From Oscillospiraceae bacterium MB24-C1 (lineage in GTDB: Bacteria; Bacillota; Clostridia; Oscillospirales; Ruminococcaceae), in NCBI GenBank assembly GCA_030913685.1, contig CP133187.1, forward strand, positions 2,236,001-2,300,000: DNA of 64,000 nt, in the 5' to 3' direction. Position 1 is the stretch's first letter, and every line of letters begins with the position of its first letter. This document shows, piece after piece, positions 1 to 8,948 of the stretch. The position numbers and the translations under genes were made by a program. A model generated the notes under the pieces. The model worked only from the letters and a program-made list of their open reading frames with translations, did not search any database and was not told the origin of the DNA.

Positions 1-122
1 GCGCCGGTATCAAGCAGCAACGTAAAGCTGCCATCAGTCAGGTGCAGGCTCAGACCATGCTCGGTGTGCATGCCGTCTTTAGCGGCGTTGTTTTCCATCA
101 GGGTGGTCACGACAAACCCCAT
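1..122 (-). CDS. MBL-fold metallo-hydrolase, N-terminal fragment
   Basis: Only the first 40 or so residues are inside the window; the gene runs off the left edge. The start is well fixed: ATG at 122-120 (minus strand) with an AGGAGGG ribosome binding site about 8 bases upstream. The peptide begins MGFVVTTLMENN and continues with EHGLSLHL and LLLDTGA. The order ENN...EHGLSL...DTGA is the N-terminal pattern of metallo-beta-lactamase-fold proteins of the type often annotated as dihydropterin/RFAP-synthase-like hydrolases. The metal-binding HxHxDH motif would lie outside the window, so the family is an inference from a short match. It is transcribed divergently from galE. Confidence 0.6.
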   Translation of the reverse strand, partial: MGFVVTTLMENNAAKDGMHTEHGLSLHLTDGSFTLLLDTG

Positions 123-244
123 TTCAAATTCCCTCCTAATATTCGATGATTTATATGTAAGATTTTGATGCGTGTTTCTATTCTACTATAAAATACCGGG
201 GAATACTATATTCCGACTCAACTTTTTATATCGCGCTACCGCTG

Positions 245-273
245 TTGCAAGTGAACCTTTTTTCGGTTATGAT
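245..273 (+). promoter_or_regulatory. galE promoter (sigma-A type)
   Basis: TTGCAA at 245-250, a 17-base spacer and TATGAT at 268-273 form a good vegetative promoter. Transcription would start near 280, giving a leader of about 40 bases before the galE ribosome binding site. Confidence 0.55.
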
Positions 274-318
274 GGCTTGAAGACAGCTTTTGCCATTATA
301 AAAGAGGAGGAACACATC

Positions 319-1311
319 ATGACGATTTTAGTGCTGGGTGGTGCGGGCTATATCGGTTCGCATACTGTCAAAGCGCTTTGCAATGAGGGTGTCGATACCG
401 TCGTGGCCGACAATCTTTCAACCGGGTACGCTGCAGCTGTGGACAAACGCGCGCGTTTTTATAAAGGGGATATTTCTGACAAAACTTTTCTGGATACGCT
501 GTTTAGCAAGGAACACATTGATGGCGTCATCCATTTTGCAGCCTATTCTCTGGTGGGGGAGAGCGTTTCAAACCCTCTGAAATATTATGAGAATAATCTT
601 TGTGGTACCCGGGTGCTACTAGAGGCCATGGTCGCGCACAAAATTGATAAAATTGTTTTTTCTTCCACCGCAGCCACTTATGGTGAGCCGGAGCGTATGC
701 CGATTGACGAGCAGGATCGCACCTGCCCGACCAATCCCTATGGCGAAACCAAACTGGCGATGGAAAAGATGTTTTACTGGACGGCTAAAGCGCACGGCCT
801 GCGCTATGTTTCGCTACGCTATTTTAACGCCTGCGGTGCCGATGAAAGTGGAGAGATCGGTGAGGCGCACATGCCGGAATCGCATTTAATACCATTAATA
901 CTACAGGTGCCAAATGGTCAGCGTGCGCATATTTCGATTTTTGGTGGCGATTATCCTACAAAAGACGGCACCTGTGTGCGTGATTATATCCATGTCACCG
1001 ATTTGGCGCAGGCACATATTCTGGCTATGCGTTATTTGGCAAACGGCAACGAAAGCAATATTATGAACCTTGGCAACGGCGTGGGCTTTACGGTGCAGGA
1101 GGTCATCGAAACCGCGCGCCGCGTAACAGGGCATGCCATCCCTGCGGTGCTCTCGCCTCGGCGAGAGGGCGACCCGGCACAGTTGATTGCATCAAGCGAA
1201 AAAGCCAAACAGGTGCTTGGCTGGCGGCCGCAGCATGCCGAACTGGAAGAAATTATTGCTTCGGCATGGAACTGGCACAAGCGTCACCCAAACGGTTACG
1301 CGCCAAAATAA
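319..1311 (+). CDS. galE: UDP-glucose 4-epimerase
   Basis: This 330-residue extended short-chain dehydrogenase interconverts UDP-glucose and UDP-galactose in the cytoplasm (Leloir pathway and sugar-nucleotide supply for surface polysaccharide). The N-terminal NAD-binding motif GGAGYIGS lies at residues 7-14. The catalytic Ser/Thr region (SST, about 115-117) and the YxxxK motif (Tyr141, Lys145) are both present, and the length matches bacterial GalE. The reading frame is open further upstream, but AGGAGG at 305-310 fixes the ATG at 319. The gene appears monocistronic, with its own promoter upstream and a strong hairpin downstream. No other gal gene is adjacent. Confidence 0.95.
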   Translation: MTILVLGGAGYIGSHTVKALCNEGVDTVVADNLSTGYAAAVDKRARFYKGDISDKTFLDTLFSKEHIDGVIHFAAYSLVGESVSNPLKYYENNLCGTRVLLEAMVAHKIDKIVFSSTAATYGEPERMPIDEQDRTCPTNPYGETKLAMEKMFYWTAKAHGLRYVSLRYFNACGADESGEIGEAHMPESHLIPLILQVPNGQRAHISIFGGDYPTKDGTCVRDYIHVTDLAQAHILAMRYLANGNESNIMNLGNGVGFTVQEVIETARRVTGHAIPAVLSPRREGDPAQLIASSEKAKQVLGWRPQHAELEEIIASAWNWHKRHPNGYAPK

Positions 1312-1337
1312 TCGGCATTTAGTATCTTCAATATTAT

Positions 1338-1381
1338 AAAGTGGTGTTGGGCTGGGTTTTGTGCTGGCTCAACACCACTTT
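1338..1381 (+). terminator. galE terminator hairpin
   Basis: A perfect 12-bp stem (AAAGTGGTGTTG paired with CAACACCACTTT), extendable by G-U pairs, encloses a T-rich loop and begins 26 bases after the galE stop. The A-run at the 5' foot and T-run at the 3' foot would allow it to act on both strands. Confidence 0.7.
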
Positions 1382-1541
1382 AATGATATCAGGCATAAAA
1401 GTAATGGCTTTAGCGCAAAACATGTTTGTCATCAAACGGTGAAGATAACACTGTTTTAAAATCCGATTTTTTGTGTTTTAGCTGGTTTATTTAACAAAGA
1501 GGCTCGCGATATTTTTCCGCCAAATTGCGAATTATTTGGAA

Positions 1542-1572
1542 ATCATAATTGATTTTTAATCGGCTAATACTA
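1542..1572 (+). promoter_or_regulatory. candidate sigma-G (forespore) promoter
   Basis: AATACTA at 1566-1572 matches the sigma-G -10 consensus CATACTA at six of seven positions. ATCATA lies 18 bases upstream and partly fits the -35 element. The position, about 75 bases before a spore-protein gene, fits forespore expression. This is a motif-based inference only. Confidence 0.35.
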
Positions 1573-1644
1573 TGACTGCAAACGCAAATGATCTGAACAC
1601 AAGTCAGACAATCAAACAATTTCTATTGTAAGGAGAATGTGATT

Positions 1645-1842
1645 ATGGCTAATTCCAGTAACAAGATTATTGTTCCCGAAGCTAAGGAAGCTATGAACAA
1701 GTTCAAGATGGAGGCTGCTAACGAAGTTGGCGTTAACCTCAAGCAGGGATACAATGGCGATTTGACCTCTCGTCAGGCCGGCTCGGTTGGCGGACAGATG
1801 GTCAAGAAGATGATCCAGTCCTACGAGAGCTCGATGAAGTAA
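1645..1842 (+). CDS. alpha/beta-type small acid-soluble spore protein
   Basis: This 65-residue protein belongs to the SASP family, which coats and protects DNA in the dormant spore and is degraded by GPR protease at germination. Diagnostic parts are the MEAANEVGVNL stretch, containing the expected protease cleavage region, and the C-terminal TSRQAGSVGGQMVKKMI, which matches the conserved DNA-binding half of the family. ATG at 1645 is chosen over an in-frame GTG at 1639 because AGGAG at 1631-1635 is then 9 bases away instead of 3. The gene stands alone. It is the best evidence in the window that the organism forms endospores. Confidence 0.95.
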   Translation: MANSSNKIIVPEAKEAMNKFKMEAANEVGVNLKQGYNGDLTSRQAGSVGGQMVKKMIQSYESSMK

Positions 1843-1896
1843 CCTTAAACGGCGAAACAACAATTGCAGTTAGCCTGCAATAGCGGGCGATGCTTG

Positions 1897-1933
1897 AATC
1901 GGCCGGAGCGGTACATGCCGCTTCCGGCCGATT
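1897..1933 (+). terminator. terminator-like hairpin after the SASP gene
   Basis: Arms AATCGGCCGGAGCGG and CCGCTTCCGGCCGATT pair almost completely, with one bulged base and a six-base loop. No strong T-run follows, so termination efficiency is uncertain. The hairpin could also stabilise the SASP mRNA. Confidence 0.5.
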
Positions 1934-2015
1934 ATCCATGCATTTAAATGACGTATCTTATTCACTTTTGACGAAACGAAATGAATTATTTTAAAATATC
2001 TTTTCTTGTATATTC

Positions 2016-2043
2016 TTGACGTAAAAAGAATGAAAATTATGAT
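2016..2043 (+). promoter_or_regulatory. candidate distal promoter of the V-ATPase operon
   Basis: TTGACG (2016-2021), a 16-base spacer and TATGAT (2038-2043) sit in the AT-rich 530-base gap before the V-ATPase operon. Use of this promoter would give a leader of about 415 bases. Confidence 0.45.
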
Positions 2044-2248
2044 AAAATAAATTCAATGCTTAACTCCCTAAATTTTGTTGAAAAACCTTATGCAAAACGC
2101 CTAGGCGAAAATACATAATAAAATTATAAATTTTTAGGGGTTTATCTAATAGAAGTATTTTGGGAGAATAAGAGCAAAACTTGTCTAAAAATTAACTTCT
2201 ATATTGTCGTAAATAAAAAACCTTTGTTTTTTGCCCTATTGCACAATA

Positions 2249-2287
2249 TTGCAGGATTTGCACCTGCAAACCGTCATGGTTTTTTTG
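2249..2287 (+). promoter_or_regulatory. hairpin plus T-run in the V-ATPase leader
   Basis: TTGCAGG (2249-2255) pairs with CCTGCAA (2263-2269). A short AACC/GGTT hairpin follows and runs directly into a stretch of seven Ts. This looks like a weak terminator or attenuator between the distal promoter and the operon. Confidence 0.35.
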
Positions 2288-2334
2288 CAGATGATAAGAG
2301 ACTCTTACAATTCTGTTAATAGCCTCAAAATGTC

Positions 2335-2363
2335 TTGACATTTTCATGAATTTGATGTTCAAT
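2335..2363 (+). promoter_or_regulatory. candidate proximal promoter of the V-ATPase operon
   Basis: A perfect TTGACA at 2335-2340 is followed after 17 bases by TTCAAT (2358-2363), a four-of-six match to the -10 consensus. It would bypass the hairpin at 2249-2287 and give a leader of about 95 bases. Confidence 0.35.
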
Positions 2364-2463
2364 ATATACATGTATTCTCTCGTTTTTTTGGCTTTTTCTT
2401 TTAATCGCGAAGCCATCAGAGGGCACTACTTTCATATTACTTAACGACTGGATGGTGATAAGA

Positions 2464-2775
2464 TTGTCTTTGGAAGCAATTAAACAGATCTCCGAGACTG
2501 AACAATCTGCGCAGCAGTGTATTACTGACGCACAGACAAAAGCGCGGGATATTATTTCTAACGCACAGCGAACTGCTGCGCAGGAATATGATTCAACGCT
2601 CAAACGGGCGGCCGCCCAAGCGGCTGAGGCGCTGGCTGGCGCCAAGCATCGCGGAGACGATATGGCCGAGCAACAGCTCTCAGAATATCGCCGGCAATGC
2701 GAGACCTTGCAGGTGCAGGCTCAGAACCGCTTGGACAAAGCAGTCGCCATAGTAATGGAAAGGGTAGTCGGCTGA
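2464..2775 (+). CDS. ntpF: V-type ATPase subunit H/G (peripheral stalk)
   Basis: This protein of about 103 residues is the first gene of the V-ATPase operon. Family members pair with subunit E to form the peripheral stalk that holds the catalytic head against the membrane sector. The N-terminus SLEAIKQISETEQ followed by an alanine/glutamate-rich heptad pattern predicts a long single coiled coil, as expected for AhaH/NtpF. The TTG at 2464 is preferred over ATG at 2452: GGTGAT, complementary to the 16S rRNA tail, lies just before the TTG and nothing similar precedes the ATG. The stop overlaps the next start by one base, so translation is probably coupled. Confidence 0.8.
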   Translation: MSLEAIKQISETEQSAQQCITDAQTKARDIISNAQRTAAQEYDSTLKRAAAQAAEALAGAKHRGDDMAEQQLSEYRRQCETLQVQAQNRLDKAVAIVMERVVG

Positions 2776-4724
2776 TGTCTATTTTAAAAATGAAGCGACT
2801 GTATGTGATTGCCCCCGCCGACTCAAGACGGACAGTTTTGCGTGCGCTGACCAGGCTCGGTTGCGTCGAGCTGGAACGCTGCTCCGCTCAGCAGATCGTC
2901 GATTCCGGCGGGAAATTATATATTAGTGAAGAAAACACACAGGCTGCAAAAACACGCAGCACCTTGGAAAATGCCTGCCGCCTTCTGAAAAATTCTGGGG
3001 CGGCAAAAAAGACACCGCTGTTTTCTGCACGGCCCGAGGTTACCGAGCGTCAGCTCTTTGATACGGCTATGCTCAGCGGTGCCAAGCAAACGGCCGAAGC
3101 GGTCGACGCACTGGGTGCCCAACTGGCTGAGGCCGGTGCGTCACAAGCGAAGCTACATTCTCAGATTGCGGCACTGACCCCCTGGCAGCCACTTGACATA
3201 CCATTAGAATTTACCGGAACGCGAGAGACAGTCTTTCTTATAGGCACGATGCCTGCGGCTATTGAAACCAGCCTGTTGTTTACCCGCTTAGGAGGAGAAG
3301 CACCCGCCTGTATGGCCGAGGTAATCGGCTCTGATAGCGAGCAGCATTACATTGCCGTGATGGTTCACAGGGAGCAGGAATCGGACGCATTGAACATCTT
3401 AAAAAGCGCCGGGTTTGTCACGGCAAACTTTAAGGATGTTGAAGTAACAGCAGGCGTACAGATAGATGCACTGCAAAAAGAGATTGCTGCGCTGGAAGAA
3501 GCCAAAGACGGATACGCAAAGCAGATTGCGGCTTATTATGACCAATTGCCAACATTGGAACTGGCGTACGACGCCTACACCCAGGAGGCGGCTCGGGATG
3601 AACTGCTTTCGGCTACCGCACATACGGAGCATACAGCCTATTTTACGGGCTGGATGCCTGCTGAGGCTGAGGCTGCGGTGGCAAAGCTGCTCGACACACA
3701 GGGGTGCGCCTATTCAATTGAGGAACCGGCGGAAAATGAAACACCCCCGGTTATGATGCAAAACAGCGCATTCATCAGTCCGGTCGAGCCGATTACAGAG
3801 ATGTACGACACCCCGGCCTACGGTAGCATTGTGGATCCTAATCCGTTTATGTTCCCATTTTACATTGTTTTTTTTGGTTTTATAATGGCGGACGCGGCCT
3901 ATGGCATTCTGATGTTTTTTGGTTGTTACTTCGCCCTGAAACTTATGAAGCCCAAGGGTGGCATGAAAAAGACGCTCACCTTATTTATGTACTGTGGCGT
4001 TTCAACTTTTTTTGCCGGTTTGCTGTTCGGTGGCTTTTTTTCAAATGCTGTCACAGTATTCACCCAAACCTTTCTCGGAAAAGCCGTCGTTATTCAACCG
4101 CTGTGGTTTAACCCCGCGGCCGAGCCGATGAAGATGCTGGCCTTTTCACTGGCATTGGGCGGCGTACACATTATCCTTGGCATGGCGCTGGCTGCTTACC
4201 GCATGATTCGTCAGGGGCACCTGCTCGACGCTATCTTCGATGTCGGTTCCTGGTATCTGGTCTTTGCTGGAATTGGGCTATACGTGCTTAAAATTCCGGT
4301 CGGGCTATATGTGATTATAGCGGGCGCACTTTTATTGGTGCTCACCGGCGGGCGCAATAGCCCAACTCTCTTCGGCAAGATAACCGGCGGTTTAGGCTCA
4401 CTTTACGGCATTACCGGCTATCTCTCAGATGTCCTTTCCTATGCACGTATTATGGCGCTTGGCCTTTCGGGCGCTGTCATCGGTCAGGTCATGAACCAGC
4501 TTGGCGCTATGGGCGGCGGTGGGTTCTTCGGGCTGGTGTTGTTTATCGTTGTCTTTATTTTGGGCCACACCTTTAACCTTGCTATCAATCTGTTGGGTGC
4601 TTATGTTCACACATGCAGATTGCAGTATATAGAGTTTTTTGGCAAGTTTTTTGAAGGTGGCGGGCGCGCATTCCGACCGCTTGTCAATAATACAAATTAT
4701 GTAACAATCATCAAGGAGGACTAA
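2775..4724 (+). CDS. ntpI: V-type ATPase subunit I (a-like membrane subunit)
   Basis: This 649-residue protein has the usual two-part layout. The cytoplasmic half (about 1-350) has coiled-coil segments that anchor the stalks. The C-terminal half holds seven or eight membrane helices that form the ion half-channels against the proteolipid ring. The helices begin around the segment FMFPFYIVFFGFIMAD, and the conserved GxxSDVLSYARIMALGLSG region is present near the last third; its arginine is the expected functional residue of the rotor/stator interface. It follows the H/G gene by a TGATG overlap and is separated from the proteolipid gene by four bases. Confidence 0.93.
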   Translation: MSILKMKRLYVIAPADSRRTVLRALTRLGCVELERCSAQQIVDSGGKLYISEENTQAAKTRSTLENACRLLKNSGAAKKTPLFSARPEVTERQLFDTAMLSGAKQTAEAVDALGAQLAEAGASQAKLHSQIAALTPWQPLDIPLEFTGTRETVFLIGTMPAAIETSLLFTRLGGEAPACMAEVIGSDSEQHYIAVMVHREQESDALNILKSAGFVTANFKDVEVTAGVQIDALQKEIAALEEAKDGYAKQIAAYYDQLPTLELAYDAYTQEAARDELLSATAHTEHTAYFTGWMPAEAEAAVAKLLDTQGCAYSIEEPAENETPPVMMQNSAFISPVEPITEMYDTPAYGSIVDPNPFMFPFYIVFFGFIMADAAYGILMFFGCYFALKLMKPKGGMKKTLTLFMYCGVSTFFAGLLFGGFFSNAVTVFTQTFLGKAVVIQPLWFNPAAEPMKMLAFSLALGGVHIILGMALAAYRMIRQGHLLDAIFDVGSWYLVFAGIGLYVLKIPVGLYVIIAGALLLVLTGGRNSPTLFGKITGGLGSLYGITGYLSDVLSYARIMALGLSGAVIGQVMNQLGAMGGGGFFGLVLFIVVFILGHTFNLAINLLGAYVHTCRLQYIEFFGKFFEGGGRAFRPLVNNTNYVTIIKED

Positions 4725-4728
4725 AACT

Positions 4729-5220
4729 ATGGAATTCGTCACCAATCTTTTTTCAGGCTATTTCTTTGCGCTGCTCGGCGCGGCGCTCGCGGTAGGTCTT
4801 GCCGGCTCAGGTTCGGCAAAGGGCATGGGTATTGCGGGCGAGGCCGGCACTGGCATCGTTTCAGTCTCTCCTGAAAAATTCGGTCGTGTACTGCTGCTGC
4901 AGGCGCTTCCCGGAACGCAGGGCATTTACGGCCTGCTGATCTCGTTTATGATTCTTACCGCTGCGCCGGTAACGGGCGGCACGCTCACAATCGGGCAGGG
5001 CATCGGGTATTTCTGCGGCGCATTGCCGATTGCAATCGCTGGTTATTATTCGGCTATCGCACAGGGCCGTGTTTCTGCCGCCGCTATGGGCATTGTGGCT
5101 TCTAAGCCCGAGGAATCAATGAAGGGCGTTATCGCCGCCGGCATGGTTGAAACCTACGCCGTTTTCGCTGTTCTTATTTCGTTTATTATCGTTAGTACGA
5201 TTCCCAGTCTGCCGCTGTAA
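4729..5220 (+). CDS. ntpK: V-type ATPase proteolipid subunit K, Na+-type binding site
   Basis: This 163-residue, four-helix proteolipid is a duplicated two-hairpin c subunit that forms the rotor ring. The two repeats each contain a glycine-rich helix (GSGSAKGMG, and AQGRVSAAAMG in the second). The carboxylate that binds the transported ion is Glu141 in ETYAVF. Leu60, Thr63 and Gln64 (LPGTQGIYG) and Gln112 match one for one the Na+-coordinating Leu61, Thr64, Gln65, Gln110 and Glu139 of E. hirae NtpK. This pattern predicts Na+ specificity, which the sequence cannot prove. A good GGAGGA ribosome binding site precedes the ATG. Confidence 0.95.
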   Translation: MEFVTNLFSGYFFALLGAALAVGLAGSGSAKGMGIAGEAGTGIVSVSPEKFGRVLLLQALPGTQGIYGLLISFMILTAAPVTGGTLTIGQGIGYFCGALPIAIAGYYSAIAQGRVSAAAMGIVASKPEESMKGVIAAGMVETYAVFAVLISFIIVSTIPSLPL

Positions 5221-5232
5221 GGAATGATTATT

Positions 5233-5817
5233 ATGAACGGACTCGAAAACATTTCCAATAAAATATTAACCGACGCAAAGCTCAAGGCTGATGCAATTAT
5301 TGCCGAGGCTGAGCAGAACGCCGCCAAAATCCTGGCGGATTCTAAAAAGCGTGCCGAGGCCGAGGTTGAGACGATCTTAAAAGATTCGGCCGCCCGTTGT
5401 GCCGACGTTGAGGAGAAAGCGCGCCTTGTTTCCGAACTTGAGGGTAAGAAGCTTGTTTCAAATGCGCGTCAGCAGATGATTTCCCTCACGTTTCAAACGG
5501 CGCTTGATCGGCTGCTGTCACTGCCAGAAGCAGAGTATCGCAAGCTGTTGATTTCGCTGGCAAACGATGTGCTGACCGACGGTAAGGGCGGCGAGGTGCT
5601 GCTCAACGCAAAGGACCGCACCGCGCATGGGCAGGCGCTGTCTCAGGCGTTGGACGGCAAGGCCACACTTGCTGAGGATGATGCGCCAATTGTCGGCGGG
5701 CTGATTATTCGGCGCGGAAAAATAGAGTATAACTGTGCGCTGGATGTTCTTGTGCGCATGGTTTCGGAAAAAGTCGCCCCCGAGGTGTCTTCAGCGCTGT
5801 TCCCGGAAGGAGCGTGA
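5233..5817 (+). CDS. ntpE: V-type ATPase subunit E (peripheral stalk)
   Basis: This 194-residue partner of the H/G subunit belongs to the peripheral stalk. The N-terminal half is a charged coiled coil rich in Ala, Glu and Lys (AIIAEAEQNAAKILADSKKRA). The C-terminal half has the compact globular pattern that contacts the catalytic head (VGGLIIRRGKIEYNCALD is typical of the family). ATG at 5233 is chosen because AAGGA at 5219-5223 lies nine bases upstream; the in-frame ATG at 5224 touches the ribosome binding site. It overlaps subunit C by four bases if that gene starts at GTG 5814. Confidence 0.9.
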   Translation: MNGLENISNKILTDAKLKADAIIAEAEQNAAKILADSKKRAEAEVETILKDSAARCADVEEKARLVSELEGKKLVSNARQQMISLTFQTALDRLLSLPEAEYRKLLISLANDVLTDGKGGEVLLNAKDRTAHGQALSQALDGKATLAEDDAPIVGGLIIRRGKIEYNCALDVLVRMVSEKVAPEVSSALFPEGA

Positions 5818-5822
5818 GCGTA

Positions 5823-6818
5823 TTGCCAAAGTCGCCCGATACCGATTATGTCTATTTAAGCACCCTTTTGAAAGCGATGGAAAAAAATATGCTTTCAAAA
5901 GAAGACCTCACCCGCCTTGTTTCGGCGCGCACCGATGAGGATGCCGTCAAAATTTTGACCGAGAAGGGCTGGAGTACCTTTGATGCCAAAGATTCTGTCG
6001 CGCTTGAGCAGGAAATATCGCATCAGCGCAAGGCGCTGTTCGATCTAATTTACCGCTATGTGCCGGAAACCAGCGTCGTTGATTTATTTCGTTTAAAGTA
6101 TGATTATCACAATCTAAAATCCTTGATAAAAGCCACCGCACAGGGGGTGGATGGCCAACGTCTTTTAAGTGATGCCGGCACCATTAGCCCCAACGCGCTG
6201 GTGGGCATGCACAACGATAAAGATTACAGCCACATGCCCCCAATCATGGCTACAGCGACGCAGGAGGCAGCAGACCTGTTGGCCCGCACTGGTGACCCAC
6301 AGCTTTCTGATCTGTTGTTGGACGGCGCGCTGGCGGCGCAGATGTTGGCGTTGGCTCAAGCCACCGAAAGTACATTTCTTTTGGGCTATGTTCGTCTGTG
6401 GATCGACCTTGGCAACCTGCGGGTGCTCACACGCGCAGCTTTAAGCAAAAAGGGTTTTGATTATTTACAGCGTGCGATTTTCCCGGGCGGAAATGTTGCC
6501 TGTGGGCAGGTGCGCGAGGTGAGCCCTGAGCTGCTTCGCAGTCTGTTTGGCTTTGGTGAACTGCTCACCGCAACAGAGGCCGCTGCAGAGGCACTTTCCG
6601 GCGGTCTAGCGCTTTCAGGGTTAGACATGGCGTGTGACAACACGCTGATTGAATATATTCGTGCCTCCCGCCTGATTCCATTTGGCGAGGCTACCGTCAT
6701 TTCGTATCTGCTGGCGTTTGAGTCGCAGTTGGTGGCGGTGCGCACCGTCATGTCGGGGCGCGCCTCGGGCTTGAGCGAGGAGAGAATTACAGAAAGGCTG
6801 AGGATGAGCTATGTATAA
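5823..6818 (+). CDS. ntpC: V-type ATPase subunit C (central-stalk socket, d-like)
   Basis: This 331-residue soluble subunit couples the central shaft to the proteolipid ring. The early segment DTDYVYLSTLLKAMEKNMLS and the later FRLKYDYHNLKSLIKA stretch are characteristic of the AhaC/NtpC family. The start is ambiguous: GTG at 5814 overlaps the previous stop, but AAGGAG at 5807-5812 is only one base away. TTG at 5823 is ten bases from it and gives the usual N-terminus, so it is used here. The end overlaps the subunit F gene by eight bases. Confidence 0.88.
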   Translation: MPKSPDTDYVYLSTLLKAMEKNMLSKEDLTRLVSARTDEDAVKILTEKGWSTFDAKDSVALEQEISHQRKALFDLIYRYVPETSVVDLFRLKYDYHNLKSLIKATAQGVDGQRLLSDAGTISPNALVGMHNDKDYSHMPPIMATATQEAADLLARTGDPQLSDLLLDGALAAQMLALAQATESTFLLGYVRLWIDLGNLRVLTRAALSKKGFDYLQRAIFPGGNVACGQVREVSPELLRSLFGFGELLTATEAAAEALSGGLALSGLDMACDNTLIEYIRASRLIPFGEATVISYLLAFESQLVAVRTVMSGRASGLSEERITERLRMSYV

Positions 6819-7134
6819 AGCTGCGGTAATCGGAGACAGACAGAGCGTACTGGGCTTCAGGGCTTTAGGGCTTACCGTTGCGACTGCCGAAACGGCGCAT
6901 GAAGCCGCCGAAGCACTGCACAGCTTAGCTAAAAGCCAACACGCCGTCATTTATATCACCGAACAACTTGCCGCAAAAATCCCAGAGGATATCGCGGCGT
7001 ATCTGGATCTGCCGCAGACGGCGGTGATCCCAATTCCCTCAAAGGACGGCGTTCTCGGGATCGGTGATTCAGAACTGCATAAGGCAGTTGAACGCGCCGT
7101 CGGCGCCGATATTCTCAGAGACCCCGAGGAATAA
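6811..7134 (+). CDS. ntpG: V-type ATPase subunit F (central stalk)
   Basis: This 107-residue subunit is part of the rotating central shaft and contacts subunit D. It has the alternating beta-alpha pattern of the family, opening with AAVIGDRQSVLGFRALGL and then AVIYITEQLAAKIPE, the typical switch-like fold. The length is normal (100-110 residues). Its ATG lies within the end of subunit C, which indicates translational coupling. A 35-base gap separates it from subunit A. Confidence 0.92.
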   Translation: MYKAAVIGDRQSVLGFRALGLTVATAETAHEAAEALHSLAKSQHAVIYITEQLAAKIPEDIAAYLDLPQTAVIPIPSKDGVLGIGDSELHKAVERAVGADILRDPEE

Positions 7135-7169
7135 ACATTCCCAACCCCAGACAGAAGGAAGGTTGAATA

Positions 7170-8948
7170 ATGAGCAGTAGCATTACAGGAAAGATTATAA
7201 AGGTCGCAGGCCCGCTTGTTGTCGCCGAGGGCCTCGCCAATGCCAACATGTTTGACGTGGTGCGCGTGGGCGATCAGCGACTTATTGGCGAAATTATCGA
7301 GATGCGCGGCGATGCGGCTTCGATACAGGTTTACGAAGAGACCTCCGGCATCGCGCCCGGTGCCAAGGTGGAGACCACTGGTGCACCCCTTTCGGTCGAG
7401 CTGGCTCCCGGTCTCATTACCACCATTTATGACGGCATCCAGCGCCCGCTGGAGGCAATTCGCGAAGTCGCAGGCAGCCTGCTGACACGCGGCGTTGAGG
7501 TTAAGCCTCTCGATCATGATAAAAAATGGGAATTTGTCCCCAGCGCCAAAGTCGGCGACAAGGTTGTCACCGGCGATATTCTCGGTACAGTGGATGAGAC
7601 CATCGTTGTTAAGCACAAGGTTATGGTGCCGCACGGCGTCTCGGGCGAGATTGCCGAGATTAAAAGCGGTAGTTTTACTATTGATGAAACAATTGCGACC
7701 GTCAAACTGGCGGACGGTTCTTTAAAAGAGCTTTCGATGCTCCAGCGTTGGCCGGTTCGCGTCGAGCGTCCCTATAAAAAGAAGCTGGCGCCCGACCTTC
7801 CAATGGTTACAGGGCAAAGAACGGTCGATACTTTCTTCCCGATCGCCAAGGGCGGTACCGCCGCCATCCCTGGGCCGTTCGGTTCGGGCAAGACCGTCAC
7901 CCAGCATCAGCTTGCCAAATGGTCGGACGTGGATATCGTCATCTATATCGGCTGCGGAGAGCGCGGCAACGAGATGACCGACGTTCTGCGCGAGTTTCCT
8001 GAGCTGATTGACCCGCGTACCGGTGAAAGCTTGATGCAGCGTACCGTGTTAATCGCCAACACCTCCGATATGCCGGTTGCGGCCCGTGAGGCCAGCGTCT
8101 ACACCGGCATCACCATAGCGGAATACTATCGCGACATGGGCTACGCGGTTGCAGTCATCGCCGACTCTACTTCCCGCTGGGCCGAGGCGCTGCGCGAAAT
8201 GTCCGGCCGTCTCGAAGAGATGCCCGGCGAAGAAGGCTATCCCGCCTACCTTGCTTCCCGTTTGGCGCAGTTTTACGAGCGCGCCGGCCGTGTCGTCTGC
8301 CTTGGCAGCGACGAGCGCGAGGCGGCGCTTTCCGCTATCGGCGCGGTTTCGCCCCCCGGTGGTGATATTTCAGAGCCGGTCAGCCAGGCGACGCTTCGTA
8401 TCGTCAAGGTGTTCTGGGGATTGGATTCCGCACTGGCCTATCGCCGCCACTTCCCAGCCATTAACTGGCTGTCGTCCTATTCGCTTTACTTCGACCGCCT
8501 AAAGGGCTGGTACGATGAAAACATCGGCGCCGATTTTGTTTCTCAGCGCCACGAAGCAATGAGCCTTTTACAGCAGGAAAGTGAGCTTGAGGAAATTGTT
8601 AAGCTGGTCGGCATTGATTCGCTCTCGCCTGGTGACCGCCTGATTATGGAGGCCTCCCAGATGCTGCGTGAGGACTTTTTGCAGCAGAACGCCATGAGCG
8701 ATACCGACTCCTATTGCCCGATCGATAAGCAATATCGCCTGATGGCTCTTATTCTCAGATATTATCACGCCGCTAAGAAGGCGCTGGAAAGCGGTGCCCC
8801 CATGAAGGCGGTATTCGCAATTCCCGCGAGAGATCGCATCGGCCGTGCTAAGGATGTGCCGACCGAGGAATATGTCGAGACCTACGCCGACATATCGCGT
8901 GAAATGATTTCTCAGCTTGAGGCTGCTGCGGGAGGTGCACAAGGATGA
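7170..8948 (+). CDS. ntpA: V-type ATPase catalytic subunit A
   Basis: This 592-residue catalytic subunit hydrolyses ATP (or synthesises it) at the A/B interfaces of the head. It has an N-terminal beta-barrel, then the extra non-homologous region typical of A subunits (about 110-190), then the nucleotide-binding domain with the P-loop GPFGSGKT at 235-242. [11 protein letters not shown] and the SRWAEALRE segment follow, as in all A subunits. AAGGAAGG lies a few bases before the ATG. The last four bases overlap the start of subunit B (ATGA). Confidence 0.97.
   Translation: MSSSITGKIIKVAGPLVVAEGLANANMFDVVRVGDQRLIGEIIEMRGDAASIQVYEETSGIAPGAKVETTGAPLSVELAPGLITTIYDGIQRPLEAIREVAGSLLTRGVEVKPLDHDKKWEFVPSAKVGDKVVTGDILGTVDETIVVKHKVMVPHGVSGEIAEIKSGSFTIDETIATVKLADGSLKELSMLQRWPVRVERPYKKKLAPDLPMVTGQRTVDTFFPIAKGGTAAIPGPFGSGKTVTQHQLAKWSDVDIVIYIGCGERGNEMTDVLREFPELIDPRTGESLMQRTVLIANTSDMPVAAREASVYTGITIAEYYRDMGYAVAVIADSTSRWAEALREMSGRLEEMPGEEGYPAYLASRLAQFYERAGRVVCLGSDEREAALSAIGAVSPPGGDISEPVSQATLRIVKVFWGLDSALAYRRHFPAINWLSSYSLYFDRLKGWYDENIGADFVSQRHEAMSLLQQESELEEIVKLVGIDSLSPGDRLIMEASQMLREDFLQQNAMSDTDSYCPIDKQYRLMALILRYYHAAKKALESGAPMKAVFAIPARDRIGRAKDVPTEEYVETYADISREMISQLEAAAGGAQG

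Noticed and set aside
172-318. N-terminal extension of galE to 172
   Set aside because: The frame is open but the extension has no ribosome binding site, contains the predicted promoter and does not fit the GalE N-terminus; AGGAGG fixes ATG 319.
6951-7634. Long antisense frame (227 codons) across V-ATPase subunits F and A
   Set aside because: It covers two well-supported operon genes on the other strand and has no recognisable domain.
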